Assembly: GCA_009763385.1 (NCBI GenBank)
Contig: CM019824.1
Coordinates: forward strand, 147,319,705-147,383,704
DNA: 64,000 nt
From: Coix lacryma-jobi var. lacryma-jobi
Taxonomy: Eukaryota; Streptophyta; Magnoliopsida; Poales; Poaceae
Direction: 5' to 3'
Under the pieces are notes generated by a model, which searched no databases, was not told the origin of the DNA, and was given only the letters and a program-made list of their open reading frames with translations. This document shows positions 18,841 through 31,098 of the stretch, in pieces. The translations under genes were made by a program, and so were the position numbers. The number at the start of each line of letters is the position of its first letter. The first letter of the stretch is position 1.

Positions 18841-21800
18841 TCCTCCCTCAATCTCAGCCACTTCGGAGGTTGAGATTGTCTCTGAATTTTCTCAACTTAT
18901 TTATTGGAAGAGCCTTGGTGATCCCATCAGCTACTTGATCACTAGTAGCAATGAATCTGACTTCCAATAATCCTTGAGCTACTCTTTCTCTTACAAAGTG
19001 AAAATCTATTTCTATGTGCTTTGTTCTGGCATGAAATACAGGATTTGCGGAGAGATAGGTTGCTCCAAGATTATCACACCATAGCCGTGCTCTAGGCGGA
19101 TGACTGACACCAATTTCCGTTAGCAGCTTCTGAATCCATAACATTTCTGCAGTTGCATTTGCTAATGCCTTATATTCTGCTTCTGTGCTTGACCGAGAGA
19201 CGGTCGGTTGCTTCCTAGCTGCCCACGAGATTAAGTTGCTGCCAAGGAATACTGCAAAGCCACCAGTAGACCTTCGATCATCAACACACCCAGCCCAATC
19301 TGCATCTGAAAATGCGCTGACAAGCACTGAATCTGACTTTCGAATCTGTAGTCCAAGTTTGATGGTGCCTTGTACATACCTCAGGATACGTTTCACGGCG
19401 CTCCAGTGAACTGTGGTTGGCGAGTGCAAGAATTGACATACTTTGTTCACCGAAAAGGAGATATCTGGTCTAGTCAATGTAAGATACTGCAATGCCCCAA
19501 CCACACTTCTGTATTTTGTAGCATCTACGGGCCCAAGACAGTCACCATCCTTGACACTCAATTTTTCAGAACTCGACAGTGGAGTGTCAACCGATTTGCT
19601 CTTGTTCATACCAGACCTTGTCAGAATATCATTAGCATACTTTTCTTGGGTGAGAATCATACCATTTATTCCCCTCTTGACTTCGATGCCCAAGAAATAG
19701 TGTAGATCACCTAGATCTTTCAAGGCAAAATCCTTCTGTAAATCAGCAAGAAGTGCATTGGTAGCTTTAACAGAGGAGCTAGCCACAATTATGTCATCCA
19801 CATAAACAAGAACAAATAGTGTGTCTCGTCCTTTGTTGTAGTAGAAGAAAGAAGCATCTGAATGTGAAGGAATAAAACCTAAGGCTTCAAGCTTACCACA
19901 CAGCCTGGCATGCCATGCTCTTGGAGCCTGTTTTAGTCCATAGATGGCCTTATCAAGCTTGCATACATACTTTGGATATCGTGGATCAACATAGCCTGGA
20001 GGTTGATTCATATACACTTCTTCTTGAAGTATTCCATGAAGGAATGCATTTTTTACATCAAGTTGTCGAAGAGACCAATTCCGAGAGACTGCTATGGACA
20101 AAATTAAACGGACAGTAGCAGCTTTAACGACCGGACTGAAAGTATCCTTATAATCAATACCATACCGTTGTTTAAACCCCTTTGCAACCAGTCGAGCCTT
20201 GTACCGCTCAATTTCACCATTGGCTTTCCTTTTAATCTTGTAGACCCACTTGCAGTCAATTATATTTTTGCCTGGAGGAGGTGAAACTAGATGCCAAGTT
20301 CCATTTTCAATCAGAGCACGATGCTCCTCATCCATGGCCAATACCCAATTCTTGTTACGCAAGGCATCTCCAAGAGTGGTCGGTTCCTCGGACACGGTGG
20401 CACTGTTGCACCATCTCACTGTACCATCAGAATATGTTTTGGGTTTAACAATTCCACGCTGAGAACAAGTTGTGGGGCGAGACATACTTGGAACAAGGCT
20501 TGTTGATTCTGGCTGCAACATCGGAGCAGTATCGTTGGCCACAGAATTGGTGCCCCCAGCCGATCCGGAGGAAGCAGGTGGTCCGGCCGCTGGATCCGCG
20601 TGTGCAGCCGCACGGGACGGTGAAGCCACGGTTGACGCAGGCAACGGCGTAGAGAATCCGGACTCCGTGGTCGGGGGCGACGCGGTAGCAGGAGCGAGAT
20701 TCGGTGGCAATCCCGAAGCTGGTCGGCTGCCATGTGGAGGCGGATCTATCCCGGATGTCGTGCCGCACTTGTCTCCATCTCCCCGACACATAAAATGACG
20801 GCCAGAAAAAATGGTTTGGCTGCCGTTTGTAGTAGAATTTCCGGCCAAATTTTCTCCCCCGTCAACACCATCCTGTAAAACATCATCAGAAGAACAGCTA
20901 GACGACACATTAGTAGGTAATGAAGAATCAATCACCCGATCACATGATGAAATTCCCCCAAAATCAGAGTTTGGATTTAGAAGGATATCGGGAAGTAGTT
21001 GAAGTTCAGCTCGAAGTTGAGCACCAGCATTGGGATGAAGTGTGGAAAAGGGAAAAACGTGTTCGTCAAACACGACGTCTCGCGACACATAGACTCAGCC
21101 AGTAGAAGGTTCAAGACACTTGTACCCTTTATGATGGCTACTGTAACCAAGGAAAACACATTGCTTGGAACGGAACTCTAGTTTCCGGGAATTATATGGC
21201 CTTAGATTCGGCCAACACGCACATCCAAAGGTACGAAGGAAAGAATAATCAGGAGGTTGTCCATGGAGACGTTCAAAAGGGGTGTCATGGCCAATCACTT
21301 TGGAAGGTAGCCGATTGATTAGATAAACAGCAGTGAGGAAAGCTTCGTCCCAGAACTTTAGTGGCATGGATGCGTGGGCTAACAGAGTGAGCCCTACTTC
21401 AACAATATGTCTATGTTTTCTTTCAGCCGACCCATTTTGTTGATGAGCATGAGGACAAGACACGTGATGTTCTATGCCTATGCGTTGAAAGAAGGGACTG
21501 AGGGACTGATACTCGCCTCCCCAGTCAGTTTGCATACACTTAATTTTGCAATCGAATTGTCGCTCAACGAGATTTTGAAAATCCTGGAAACACTGAAAAA
21601 CTTCAAACTTACGTTTCAGGAGATAAATCCAACTAAACTTGGTGTAATCATCAACAAAGCTTAAATAATATGTGTGGCGACCAACAGAATTCGGGGCCGG
21701 ACCCCATACATCAGAGAACACAAGCTCAAGAGGACTCATAGACACACTGGTAGACTTTGGATACGGCAACTGATGGCTTTTGCCTTGTTGACAAGCATCA

Positions 21801-23173
21801 CACACATGAACTTTATTTGACTCTAGGTTGACAGGAAGCTGGTGGCGACGGATGACACGCTGGACGACAGGAGGTGAAGCATGGCCAAGGCGATAATGCC
21901 ACACAGACGTAGGAAGCTTGACAGCACCTAACACCTTTTTATTTGAGGGTTTTATTGGGTATAGACCACTCTCACATGCACCCCGAAGAATTGTGTTCCT
22001 TGTTTCCTGATCCTTGATAACAAAATGATTGGGATGAAATTCTAAGAAGACATTATTATCACGAGTGAAACGATTTACAGAAACAAGATTTTTGCTAGCT
22101 TGAGGAACATGCAAAACATTTTGAAGATGTAATTTACTGGAAGGGGAATTCAAGGTACTGTGACCGATATGACTGATCTCCATACCTGATCCGCTTGCAG
22201 TGTGAACTTGATCGCCGCCATGATATCTATCACGCACCGTCAGCTTGTCGAGGTCACTGGTAATATGGTCAGTAGCACCAGTATCCATGTACCAGTTGGT
22301 GTCCACTCCATAGCCTTTCATTGCTGAAGAGACAGACCTTTGTTGCAGTGAGGAACCTCCACCATAAGAAGAATCATACCTCTTGTAGCATCGACCGGCG
22401 TGATGACCTTCTTTTCCACAGATCTGACAGATAACGCCGGCCTGGAAAGAAGATGTGCGGCCGCCGTTTCCGCGACCAGAACCATTGGTCCGGCCACCAC
22501 CGCCGCGAGATCCTCCAGATCTGCCACCACCACCGCGACTTCGGGATGGCTGGTGTCCGCGGACACTCTTATGCGCCACGTTCACGGAGGGTTGATGTCC
22601 GCCATTGCGGAACACTATGCGCTGCTCGTGGCTTAGAAGCTGAACGAGTAGTTCCGAGGGGGAGATTGGTTCCACCCTTGCAGCCACTGCCGAAACGACC
22701 GGATCGAAATCCAGATCGAGACCAGTGAGGATATAGGAGATGAGTTCGTCATCCTCCAGTGGTCGTCCCGCAGCCGCCATGTCATCTGCCAATCCTTTCA
22801 TCTTGGCAAAATATTCAGTAACAGAAGATGTACCTTTGGATGCAGTGGCAAGCGCCATCCGGGTACTGATGATCTTGGCACGCGACTGGGAGGCAAACAG
22901 CCCGGCAATGGCTGCCCAGGCGCTTGCTGCAGTGACGCAGGTGTTCACGTGACCAAGAACTTCCTTGGACATGTTCGACAGCAGGTAAGTGAGGACCGTC
23001 TGATCCTTGGCCACCCATGACGCGTAGTCGGGATTGGGCTCAGGATCCTACTTGGATGCATCACCAGATGCATCGGCCTTGTCTCCAGCCGGCATGATAA
23101 CGGCCGGTGGCGGCGCTGCAGTTGGTTCAATGAACGAACCCATCTGGGCACCCCTCAAGGCGGACAGTACCTG

Positions 23174-26136
23174 TGTAACACCCTAAATTTTTCTTTTATT
23201 TTAAATAGGCTAATATGATTTTTTTTGATTTTTTTATGGCATTATAACATAGGCAAACTAAATAAATGTTGGGGAAATAAAAATTTATTCTAGCCTAGCA
23301 ACAAGTTGATGCATTCATGCTGCTGCATTCTTTTGTTTGAGTGAAGTTCAAATTTGAAATCTAGAATTCAAAATTCAGTTTGGAAAAGATTTGGAAAACC
23401 ATTTGCAAATAAAAGAGAAGAGCAAACATTTTCCTTCTCTCCCATCCCTCCATTCTGGCCCGCAGGCCTTTTTCCTTTCCTCTCTGCCGGCCTGCTCTTT
23501 TCCACTCTCGGCCCGCGCACCGCCTCCCTCCGCGCGGCCCATTTAGCTGGGCCGGCCCAACCGCGCTGCCTCCGCACCGCGCAGCGCCGCAGCGCCCCGC
23601 CGCGCGCGCCGTCTCGCTGACGGACGGGTCCCGCGTCGTGCAGTCGCTGACAGGTGGGGCCCACCTGTCGGAGTCATCCCCAACCTCCGCCCGAGGTTCC
23701 CGCTGCAAGCCGCCGCCGCGCTCATCCTTCCGCGTCGTCCCGATGACCCCGGAGGAGGCTTTATCCAAGCACCCCGAGCCCTATAAAAGCCCCGCGACCG
23801 TAGTCGCCTTCCTTTTCCCATCTTCGAGCTGCTCTCGTGCCTCCAAGCCGCGCTACCCTCGAAACCCTAGCCGCCGCCACCGCCGAGCTCGTCTTCGCAT
23901 CTCGGCGCTTGGTCGTCGATTTGAACCTTCCCCGAAGCTCCGCCGCACCGTAAGGTCTTCGGAGAACTCCTCAATTGTGTATTTCATGCTCCGTTTACTC
24001 ACGAATGGCTCGCCGTCCCTTGCAGTTTCCGCCGACCGCCAAACTCCGTCGTGAGCCCGCCTCGACTCGTCCCGACCCTTGGTTTGTGTCGTGGTGAGAT
24101 CCCCATCTTCTTCTCTCTCTTGGACTCTCTGCTGTGTCGAATGACGTCCGGAATCGCCGAGCCGGCCAACTCCGGCGAGCTCCGCCACCGTGCGAATGGC
24201 GCTCCGCCGCGCCGTCTCTGTGCTAGACGGCGGCGCCGCCCGAGCCCGCTAGATTTAATCTGGATCGCCTAGATTAGATCGGACGACCAAGAGCGGCTGA
24301 TACCCCTTCGCCGGCTGAATTGCTAAAGAGCCCCTCGGCTTTTGCCAAATTAACCTGCGGTTCCTGCCGGCGCGGTTAAATCCGAATTTCCGATTTATTT
24401 TATTTCGAAAATGTTTGATCTATTTACAGATTTGCCATTGCACCATTTTGTCTATATCTTACTCATATTAACTCCGTTTTGATCCATTCAAATTGCGTTA
24501 GTCTCGTAATTTCGTGCTCTATGTAGTAGTACCACTGTAGATTAGATTCGCAAAAGTTTTATTTCACGTTTAAGTCAGTCTCGTTTAGGCCTTTTATAAT
24601 CTTGTTTAGGCCGTAACTTCCGCGTTTTAAATCCGATTTTGGTGATCCAAACGTTTATGTGATCGTAGTGACATATAGATCTGTTTTACAACTTTTATTT
24701 ATTTATTTAAATCTGTTGGTGTACTGTTCTAATGTTAGATCTGTTTGCAATGCATGTGTGTGCGTGGATGCTTGTATGTTGCGTTGTATTCGAGTTCATA
24801 CGGTGAGCAGTACGTGGGTGACCAAGATCAGATCTACTACGACCAGCAGGAGGACCAGAACTAGGAATACGCAGACCAAGGCAAGTATACATGGGATCAT
24901 CCTTGTTACCCACGCACTTCAATCTACCAATCATGTGCATGTGTCAAATGATAACCATAGGTTTTAACTAGATGTTCAACCTGTACCTTGCTGTCGTGGG
25001 ATATGTGCATTTGAGTAGATCTGCTAGTGCTGTAAACCTATAACTATGATCTAATAAAATGATTAATGATATGCGCAACGTCTGTCCTTATCTTGTTCTT
25101 GGTAATGTGAACCCCGGGCGTGGGAGCCTTCGTGCTCTTGGCCCTCCCTAAATGATCTTCTGTCGGCAAAAGCTGGGACATACAGTACAACCGTGAGGGC
25201 TACATGGCTCTGGTTTTAGTTGGTTCGAGGACCTCTCCTCGCTTGATGGTGGTTACCCGAAAGGGCACAAAAGGGGCTCGCCGACTCGGGTATAGGACGG
25301 CCGTCTGATCTCATGTGTATAGCCGGGAAGGAATGTGCCATCGGAAAGGGGTGTTCCTATATCTGCTTGCCGATTGGAAACCTAGTGGCCACTATCTTGT
25401 TAGGGGAACCTCGAAAGACTTCATAGTGTACCCTGCCGCACTTCCTTGGAAGAGGTGATATGAGATTTGCAACCCCTGGCATATGGGGATCACGGCTCAC
25501 GGGTAAAGTTGTACAAACTCTGCAGAGTAATAAAACTGGTATATCAGCCGTGCTCACGGTCACGAGCGGCCCGGAAAACTCACAGGCTAATAACTTAAAC
25601 GAAATTTACTTTTGTTCACGTTACTATCATATTTGTGACTCTGATGATGTTGCCGTATTATTATTATTCATGTGGTTTAATTGGGTTTGCAAGCACAACT
25701 TGATGATTATTTAAAGCTAAAATCTTGACCAACTAAAAATGCTAACTGCAGTAAACCAGTGTCAAGCCTTTTGAGTTGCATAACCTCATGTTGTTTGCTG
25801 AGTACGAGATGTACTTACGCTTGTTATACTTTCTTCTTTTTGGATAAAAATCCCGGATGGGTAACAGATGGATTTGAGTATGAGCAAGATAAGTTTCCAG
25901 AGGATTACTAGTCTTACGGATCACCAGTCGACGTCCCTGTGGAATAGAGCTTCGTCGAGAGTTATTTATCTTCCGCTTATTTATGTTTAGTTCTATTTGA
26001 TGAGTTGTAATAATAACGCTATGTATTGAGCACAGTGATGATGTCTTTGTTGTAATTTGTCCCTTATGTGTGCGACTGTTTCCTGGGCGCACATAAGTTT
26101 ATACATTCAATTTTGTTCTTAAAATTGGGTGTGACA
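23174..26136 (+). repeat. Tekay/Del-like solo LTR, TSD ACCTG
   Basis: The termini are TGTAACACCC and GGGTGTGACA, an imperfect inverted pair. ACCTG flanks both ends (23169-23173 and 26137-26141), and removing the insert restores the copia gag frame. It is 2963 bp with no internal region, so it is a solo LTR left by LTR-LTR recombination. A TATAAAAG box (23782-23789) sits in a GC-rich stretch and points to the plus strand. The TGTAACACCC start and large size resemble Tekay/Del chromovirus LTRs; that lineage name is inference. Confidence 0.88.
23782..23789 (+). promoter_or_regulatory. TATA box of the solo LTR
   Basis: TATAAAAG in GAGCCCTATAAAAGCCCC lies 0.6 kb into the LTR at the end of a GC-rich region, the expected place for the U3/R border. 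Confidence 0.55.
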
Positions 26137-26284
26137 ACCTGGGCCTTCCAGGACTGAAAATTGGTGCGATTGAGTTTTTCGTTGGTGGGAAGGAAGGTGA
26201 ACGGAAACATGGCGGCGGCGGCAGAGGAGGAAGATGGGAGCGCCATGAGGGTTTCCGGTGGGAATTGCAGGCCTTCTGATACCA

Positions 26285-26438
26285 TGTAAAACGATAGGGT
26301 TAACGTGCTTAACCCCTAGGGTAGCACGGTTGCGTGTTATATATGGGTGGGAAAAGCCCCCACCGTGGCTTACAGTCATATATGGTTACATTGATCAAGA
26401 TCCACTAATCTAGGAGTAATTATCTCTATCTTCTAACA
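26285..26438 (-). repeat. 5' LTR of the copia element
   Basis: This 154-bp LTR appears identical to the copy at 18687-18840. On the minus strand it is followed directly by TGGTATCAGAAGG, the PBS. GTTCT at 26439-26443 is the right TSD copy. Confidence 0.93.
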
Positions 26439-26567
26439 GTTCTTTCCACTCCCGACTCGCCAAATCATTCCTTTTCTGAGCAAATCTAAGCCAGCAAGAA
26501 TGCTCCTCCAAGTATATGACATATCTCTTGTTGGTTTGGCTTTCAGCACATCATCATCTGGGTAATA
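26439..26567 (-). pseudogene. LINE ORF2 segment between the copia and CACTA insertions
   Basis: On the minus strand this reads in frame YPDDDVLKAKPTRDMSYTW then RSILAGLDLLRKGMIWRVGS, the conserved block downstream of the LINE RT. It joins 18686 on one side and 27603 on the other once the two insertions are removed. Confidence 0.85.
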
Positions 26568-27602
26568 CACTACAAGGAATAGTGCTTTACATGACGATCA
26601 CTTTAGTCATAAACAGTCAAAAACACGTCACAGTTAACTTGTCATGACGATCGGAAAATCTGTCATGTATCTCACGTCATACATTTGCTGGACCAACTAG
26701 AGCCGTCACTGATTGTCATTTCATTTCGTCATAGAATAATCGACAAAGTTTGAGCGAAAGAAATCCAAAAAAATAGAGGAAATATTTTTAAAATTAGGGG
26801 AGGGGCCCCACTAGCTAGCTACACCATCCATCTCTACTCCAATAGTATTTTTTTGATTTTTTTGCACTTTGCATTAACCAAGATTCGAACCACCGACCTC
26901 TCGCACATGCGCGTGTAACCTCCACTACCACTCCACCCCTTTGTCATTTGTGTCTATATTCTATTTCAATTAATGTTTGTGAACAAAATTTCATAACTTT
27001 TTGACGAATTCAAATAAAAAAGTTGTCAACTACAAAGTTTCATAACTTTTTGAGGTCTACACTTTTTGTTTAGAAAGTTTCTCCATCCGAGGTCATTTAC
27101 AAAATTTGAATTTCAAATTTAAGAAATTTCAAATGTAAAAATTTATCAACTAGAAAGTTTCATAACTTTTTGAGATTTATGACTTTCATTTTGGCTATTT
27201 TTCATCTGAGGTATTTTTAAAATTTTGAATTTCAAAAATTTTAAATTTAAATGCAGTTTTGCATGACAACGTGATTTCAAAATAAAAGTTGTTAACTACA
27301 AAGTTTCATAAATTTTTGAGCTTTTCAACTTTCATAGATCTTTTAAAAAACAAGGCCCATGTTGGCCATATCAGCGCCATGCAAAAAAAACAAGCCACGT
27401 CATCGCCATGTTGGACGTTGAGCTGTGACTAAACGAAAGTAACCGTCATAGATCTACCATTCAATTGCTAAGATATGCAAAAATAATCTGTGACGTTCAG
27501 ATCGTCATATATAAATCATCTAACAAATGAAGAATACGATTCTATGATGCTTTCTTAGAATGTCATCGAAAACCGTCATGTAAAGCACTATTTCTTGTAG
27601 TG
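26568..27602. mobile_element. Non-autonomous CACTA-type element, TSD ATA
   Basis: The ends are CACTACAAGGAATAGTGC and the complement of CACTACAAGAAATAGTGC, with about 28 bp of inverted repeat. ATA flanks both sides (26565-26567, 27603-27605), the 3-bp TSD of CACTA elements. Subterminal GTCATGACG-type repeats occur at both ends. There is no transposase. The middle holds four repeats of GTTTCATAACTTTTTGAG (near 26988, 27038, 27157, 27302) and a tRNA-like stretch (26884-26940). It lies in the LINE. Confidence 0.88.
26884..26940 (-). other. tRNA-like sequence inside the CACTA derivative
   Basis: On the minus strand the stretch runs from GTGGAGTGGTAGTGGAGG to a B-box-like GGTTCGAATC, with CATGTGCGAGAGG between. 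This resembles the D-arm to T-arm layout of a plant tRNA (tRNA-Ala was the closest by memory). Acceptor-stem pairing and a full cloverleaf are not evident, so it is a derivative, not a tRNA gene. Confidence 0.4.
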
Positions 27603-27860
27603 ATACCTTGCTGTAAGGACCCGAGCGCAGAGGGAGTTTGGGTTTGTCACTAGCCTCCAGGCTTGTTTTGCTAGCATCACCATATTAAAAGCATATATAT
27701 CCCTAAAGCCTAGGCCACGCTCCTCCTTCGTCCGAGTTAAAATTTCCCAACTAAGCATCTGTACAGACCACCGATTTGGTCATGAGCCAAGTTCTCTCTA
27801 TGACACATCCCACCGAATTTATAGAAGATAAGTAAATCGGTTGCAATATCATTTTATATT
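27603..27860 (-). pseudogene. LINE ORF2 segment (RT C-terminal part)
   Basis: On the minus strand this reads GLGFRDIYAFNMVMLAKQAW then RLVTNPNSLCARVLTARY, a hallmark of plant LINE RT C-termini, and runs into the segment at 26567. Upstream of about 27775 similarity fades through stops; the boundary at 27860 is approximate. The element is truncated at its 5' end. Confidence 0.75.
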
Positions 27861-28601
27861 TCAGCTGGCACAGCTTCCCTAACAATTTCACGAGCTGTTT
27901 AGAGTTGTTTTGTGCAAAATAGATATTTTTGAAATCGCTTCACACATGTGTCAAACGAGTATGTCTTGCATCTACAAACCAAGATTGCATAAAACAGTGC
28001 CACATGCACACTTTGCGGGACTAGATCCTGCCTGACGTATGACTTTTACTGAAGAGGAAACTCGAAACTTTGCTTATTAGGAAATCATGAATTTCAGAGG
28101 GCAGCTCCGGTCCATGGTTGACAACTCGACATGAGCCAACCAGGAGACCGATTCTTCCATCAGATCGCTCTCAACCGGCCAGGTGTGTCTAGCTCAGTCG
28201 CCACTGAATCCGCGTACATCACTTACACAAAGCACACGATGGTGAGGTCCAGCAGATGTCCAGAGCGGGATTCTGAGTAGTGAGTATCGATGTACGAAGT
28301 CAATGTCACGCAAGAATCGCCTTTGATTGCCCCATCCTAATGCCATGCGCATATAGTACACGCGTGCGGTACCAGCGAGAAACTTCATCCGATCGATCTC
28401 TAATCCATTATCCCCATAACCATTTAAGCATTTTCAATTGTTGTGTGAGAGAGAATAAACCGAGGTACGACTGATAAGTGCAAAACGACACAAAATATAT
28501 ATAGCAGCGAGCAACTTTACTTAATCTCCTATTCCTTATCCTCTATAATTATTAATTAGTTATAGATCTCAAAAAAAACAAGTTCGATTACAATATATAT
28601 A
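27861..28601. other. Unassigned DNA
   Basis: No supported gene or element is seen. Part may be a decayed 5' continuation of the LINE. Confidence 0.35.
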
Positions 28602-28779
28602 TAGTGACGGATTTAGAAAAAAGAGTTAGGAGAGGCTTCTTCAATCTCCAGACACTTCAGTCTCTTCTTAATGTGCATCCATGGCAAAAAAAAAAATTAA
28701 GAGAACTAAAGTGGCTCTATAGGTCCGGCGGCCGCAAGGGGGCTAGAGCCCCACCTGTCCCACCGCTAGATCCACCCTG
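28602..28779. mobile_element. hAT-like MITE (tentative)
   Basis: The left end TAGTGACGGATTTAG and the complement of the right end (CAGGGTGGATCTAG) form an imperfect inverted repeat of the CAGTGGCGGATCTAG type seen in grass hAT-like MITEs. The inner AAGGGGGCTAGAGCCCC part fits that class. Flanking 8-mers (TATATATA, TAATATAG) match only in part. Confidence 0.4.
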
Positions 28780-29223
28780 TAATATAGATGTATTAGTATG
28801 CTAGAACAGATTACTCAGAGCATATATCCATTCTTACACATGGTATCCACGTGTCATGGTCAAAGGATGCAACCATATTAAACTCAAGCCCATAGTCATC
28901 TCAGCTCTCACCCTCTCCGGCCATTCTCAATTGGACACTCCTATCTCAAGCTGCAGCTGTGCGGCGGCGGTCGCAGCATCGATCAGGTGAGAAGCGATAA
29001 GTGGGACACGTACACGATGCTTGTGTGTTGTGAGCTGATTGATGATTTACGAACGGGTCAAATTAGCAGGTGAGCGGCAAGCCGCAGGCCGCATGGGCGG
29101 TGATAGTGCGAGGTGAGCACCCTAGGGAGGCAGCGTGACAAGTTGCAAGTGCAGCGCAGATAGTCAGCGAGCATCGTTAATCACCAAATCAGGCACCAAC
29201 CCACTTTGAATTGTGATGGTGGC
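28780..29223. other. Unassigned DNA
   Basis: No frame or repeat boundary is supported. The last eight bases (29216-29223, ATGGTGGC) are the left TSD of the hAT-like element that follows. Confidence 0.4.
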
Positions 29224-29288
29224 TATAGATGGCCATTCCGTACGCCTGTCCCAGCCCGGACCAGGCCAGGCTGGGCACGGTGCACCAC

Positions 29289-29895
29289 TGTTAGAATTAT
29301 ATATAGGACTATATAAGCAACCTATCGGTCACGCCAAAACGCATCTCAACACCTCTCGAGCTAGGGTTTTGCCTCATCTCGCTTTTGCGCTGCCGTCTAG
29401 TCGTCTTCAGTCCGTTCGCTTGCGTGCACCAGCGACCGGGCGAGCAGGTCTCTGGAACCCTCGTCTTTGCGATCATGCATCGGGAGAAGGCGAATAAGGT
29501 TTTTGGGAAGCGCTCGTCGCGCGACTGCTCTCGTCTTCAACAACGGGCCGTCTACCGTCCAAGTCAGGCGGCGCTGCGTGCAGACGTACTCGTCGTCAAC
29601 TGCTCCGAGCTCTTCCTCCACCGCTCATCGAGGATCAGCCAACCTCGACTCCACCACCATCTTCTCCAGCATCCGAAAGGTACACCGCTCGTGATCTAAT
29701 GTCTATGCTTATATCATATCTTATATCTTTGTTCTTGCTATTTAATTTATCTGGTGTACGAGTTATGCTTACACCGTTTGTTATGTTTGATATCATGTTA
29801 TGCTTGTAAACAATACAATTTGAAATATCTAGATCATCAATTTATCATGATTTATATTCTGATTTTAATATGAAAATTGCCTATTTCTTTTAACA
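29289..29895 (+). repeat. Solo LTR, 607 bp, TSD ACCAC
   Basis: The start TGTTAGAATTATATATAGG and end TTCTTTTAACA form an inverted pair. ACCAC flanks both ends (29284-29288, 29896-29900). A TATATAAG box lies at 29310-29317. There is no internal region, so it is a solo LTR. The TGTTAGAA start resembles the copia LTRs at 18687 and 26285, but the body differs. Confidence 0.8.
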
Positions 29896-30112
29896 ACCAC
29901 TAAGCCTTGCTGAGGTCGTGTTTCACGCGTGGCCATCGATCCGGGCACAACCCCTAGGCCCAATTTTTGGGCCAGGCTGGCCTGATAAGAATGATACATG
30001 AGACAATCCGAGCTGACCCGCAACTCGAGCCACACACCACCGTCGAGGCAGGGACAGGGGCGAAGCCAGGATAAAATGTCACGGTCGGTCCAAATACATA
30101 ATACTAATAGTA

Positions 30113-30368
30113 CTCCCTCCATCTCAGGATATAAAGCATGCACGTATTTCAAAATTTTAACTTTTTAACTTTGACCAATAATAAGTCTAATAAAATAAAA
30201 TATATATAGTACAATAATGATATCATTAGATTTATCTTTACAAATACTTTTTAATGATATTTTTGTTGTTTCCATTAATTATATAAAATAGTGTAAACTA
30301 ATGATCAAAGTATAATATTGAAGACCGCACCAAGTCAAATCGTGTTTTATATTCTAAGACGGAGGGAG
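30113..30368. mobile_element. Stowaway-type MITE, TSD TA
   Basis: The ends CTCCCTCCATCTCAGGATAT and ATATTCTAAGACGGAGGGAG are inverted, with TA on each side (30111-30112, 30369-30370). At 256 bp, AT-rich, with CTCCCTCC ends, it is a classic grass Stowaway-like MITE of the Tc1/mariner group. Confidence 0.88.
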
Positions 30369-31098
30369 TAACTTTTAGCTCCCCGGTAGATAATATTATA
30401 TAAGCCCGCACATTATCATTTATCAATATAAATATTTATTTTCATGATAAGATTTTGATTTTAGAAACTATCAAATCTCCCACACTAAAAGCAAGCTATA
30501 TATGTTTTTCTTCGACTAGCAAATGTGTTTGTGTGCTGCAATAGAACCCCAATATGCACAGATTCCATATCATTGCTGGATGTGAGTTGTTGTATTAACT
30601 CGTATGAGCAGGATTCATGAGTTCGAGTCACATACGAGGATGCAAGCTCAATATATATTGGAATCTCTGTATTTATCATCATTAGATAGGAGTTGGTTCG
30701 CATGACTCATGACTCATGAGTTCGGAATCACCTGAAAGACGTAAGTGCAGTTTGGAAAGTAAAAGAGTATGCTAGACCTCCGTTGTATGGGTAGTTAGAG
30801 GGAGATGGACGAAAAAATGGATGAAGAAAAAATTTGTCTCTTATGTTATTCTTATATATTAGATATAGATATAAAAGATTACTTTATTAAAATCTCTACA
30901 CAAGTTGTTAGTATGATCTTAACCATTCGTTGTAGCTGAAAACAGAAAAATCACAATTGCAAAATTTGGGATCCCGAAGGGGTTGAGACGTTGAGTCAGG
31001 AGAGGAACAGTCCATGAGTGCAAAGGCTAGCCAATGTTGCTGCGCGTCAACGAACTGGGCTATTGCCTAGTGGGCCTGCCGGCTGCCGCTTTGCTCTG

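Larger units (their letters stand above)
18854..26246 (-). pseudogene. Ty1/copia gag-pol polyprotein, two stops and a nested solo LTR
   Basis: Coding runs 26246-26137, resumes at 23168 after the nested solo LTR in the same frame, and ends at 18854: 1475 codons including stop. Domains in order: gag with a Gly/Arg-rich tail; one CCHC knuckle (CQICGKEGHHAGRC, about residues 284-297); protease with WYMDTGATDHI (about 331-340); integrase with GHAS..CDACQQGKSH and DDE residues in SDVWGPAP, TDWGGEY and GSAERKH; RT with a Ser/Pro-rich linker, then YVDD (about 1159-1162); RNase H with SDADWAGC and STEAEYKAL. Two in-frame stops occur: TAG 23048-23050 and TGA 21095-21097, the latter probably from CGA (Arg). 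No other frameshift is seen. Nearly intact, but not expressible as one protein. Confidence 0.93.
18687..26438 (-). mobile_element. Complete Ty1/copia element with 154-bp LTRs, TSD GTTCT
   Basis: Two LTRs (18687-18840 and 26285-26438) look identical base for base, with TG..CA ends. Flanks are GTTCT at 18682-18686 and 26439-26443. On the minus strand a PBS (TGGTATCAGA, initiator-Met type) follows the 5' LTR and a purine tract (GAGGGAGGA) precedes the 3' LTR. Between them lies one gag-pol frame. The element is 7752 bp, of which 2968 bp are a nested solo LTR plus its TSD, leaving about 4.8 kb. It is inserted in the LINE. The short LTRs, single polyprotein and missing env-like region fit a small non-Sirevirus copia lineage. 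Confidence 0.95.

Noticed and set aside
20250..20800. Frames opposite the copia RT linker
   Set aside because: They are shadows of the GC-rich Ser/Pro linker of the minus-strand polyprotein.
23354..24272. Several GC-rich frames on both strands in the solo LTR
   Set aside because: High GC removes stops. The interval lies inside a TSD-bounded LTR around its TATA box, and no protein family is recognisable.
29213..29699. Possible gene start with a TATA box and a GTAC splice-like site
   Set aside because: The TATA box belongs to a 607-bp solo LTR with a perfect 5-bp TSD, and the frames cross its boundary.
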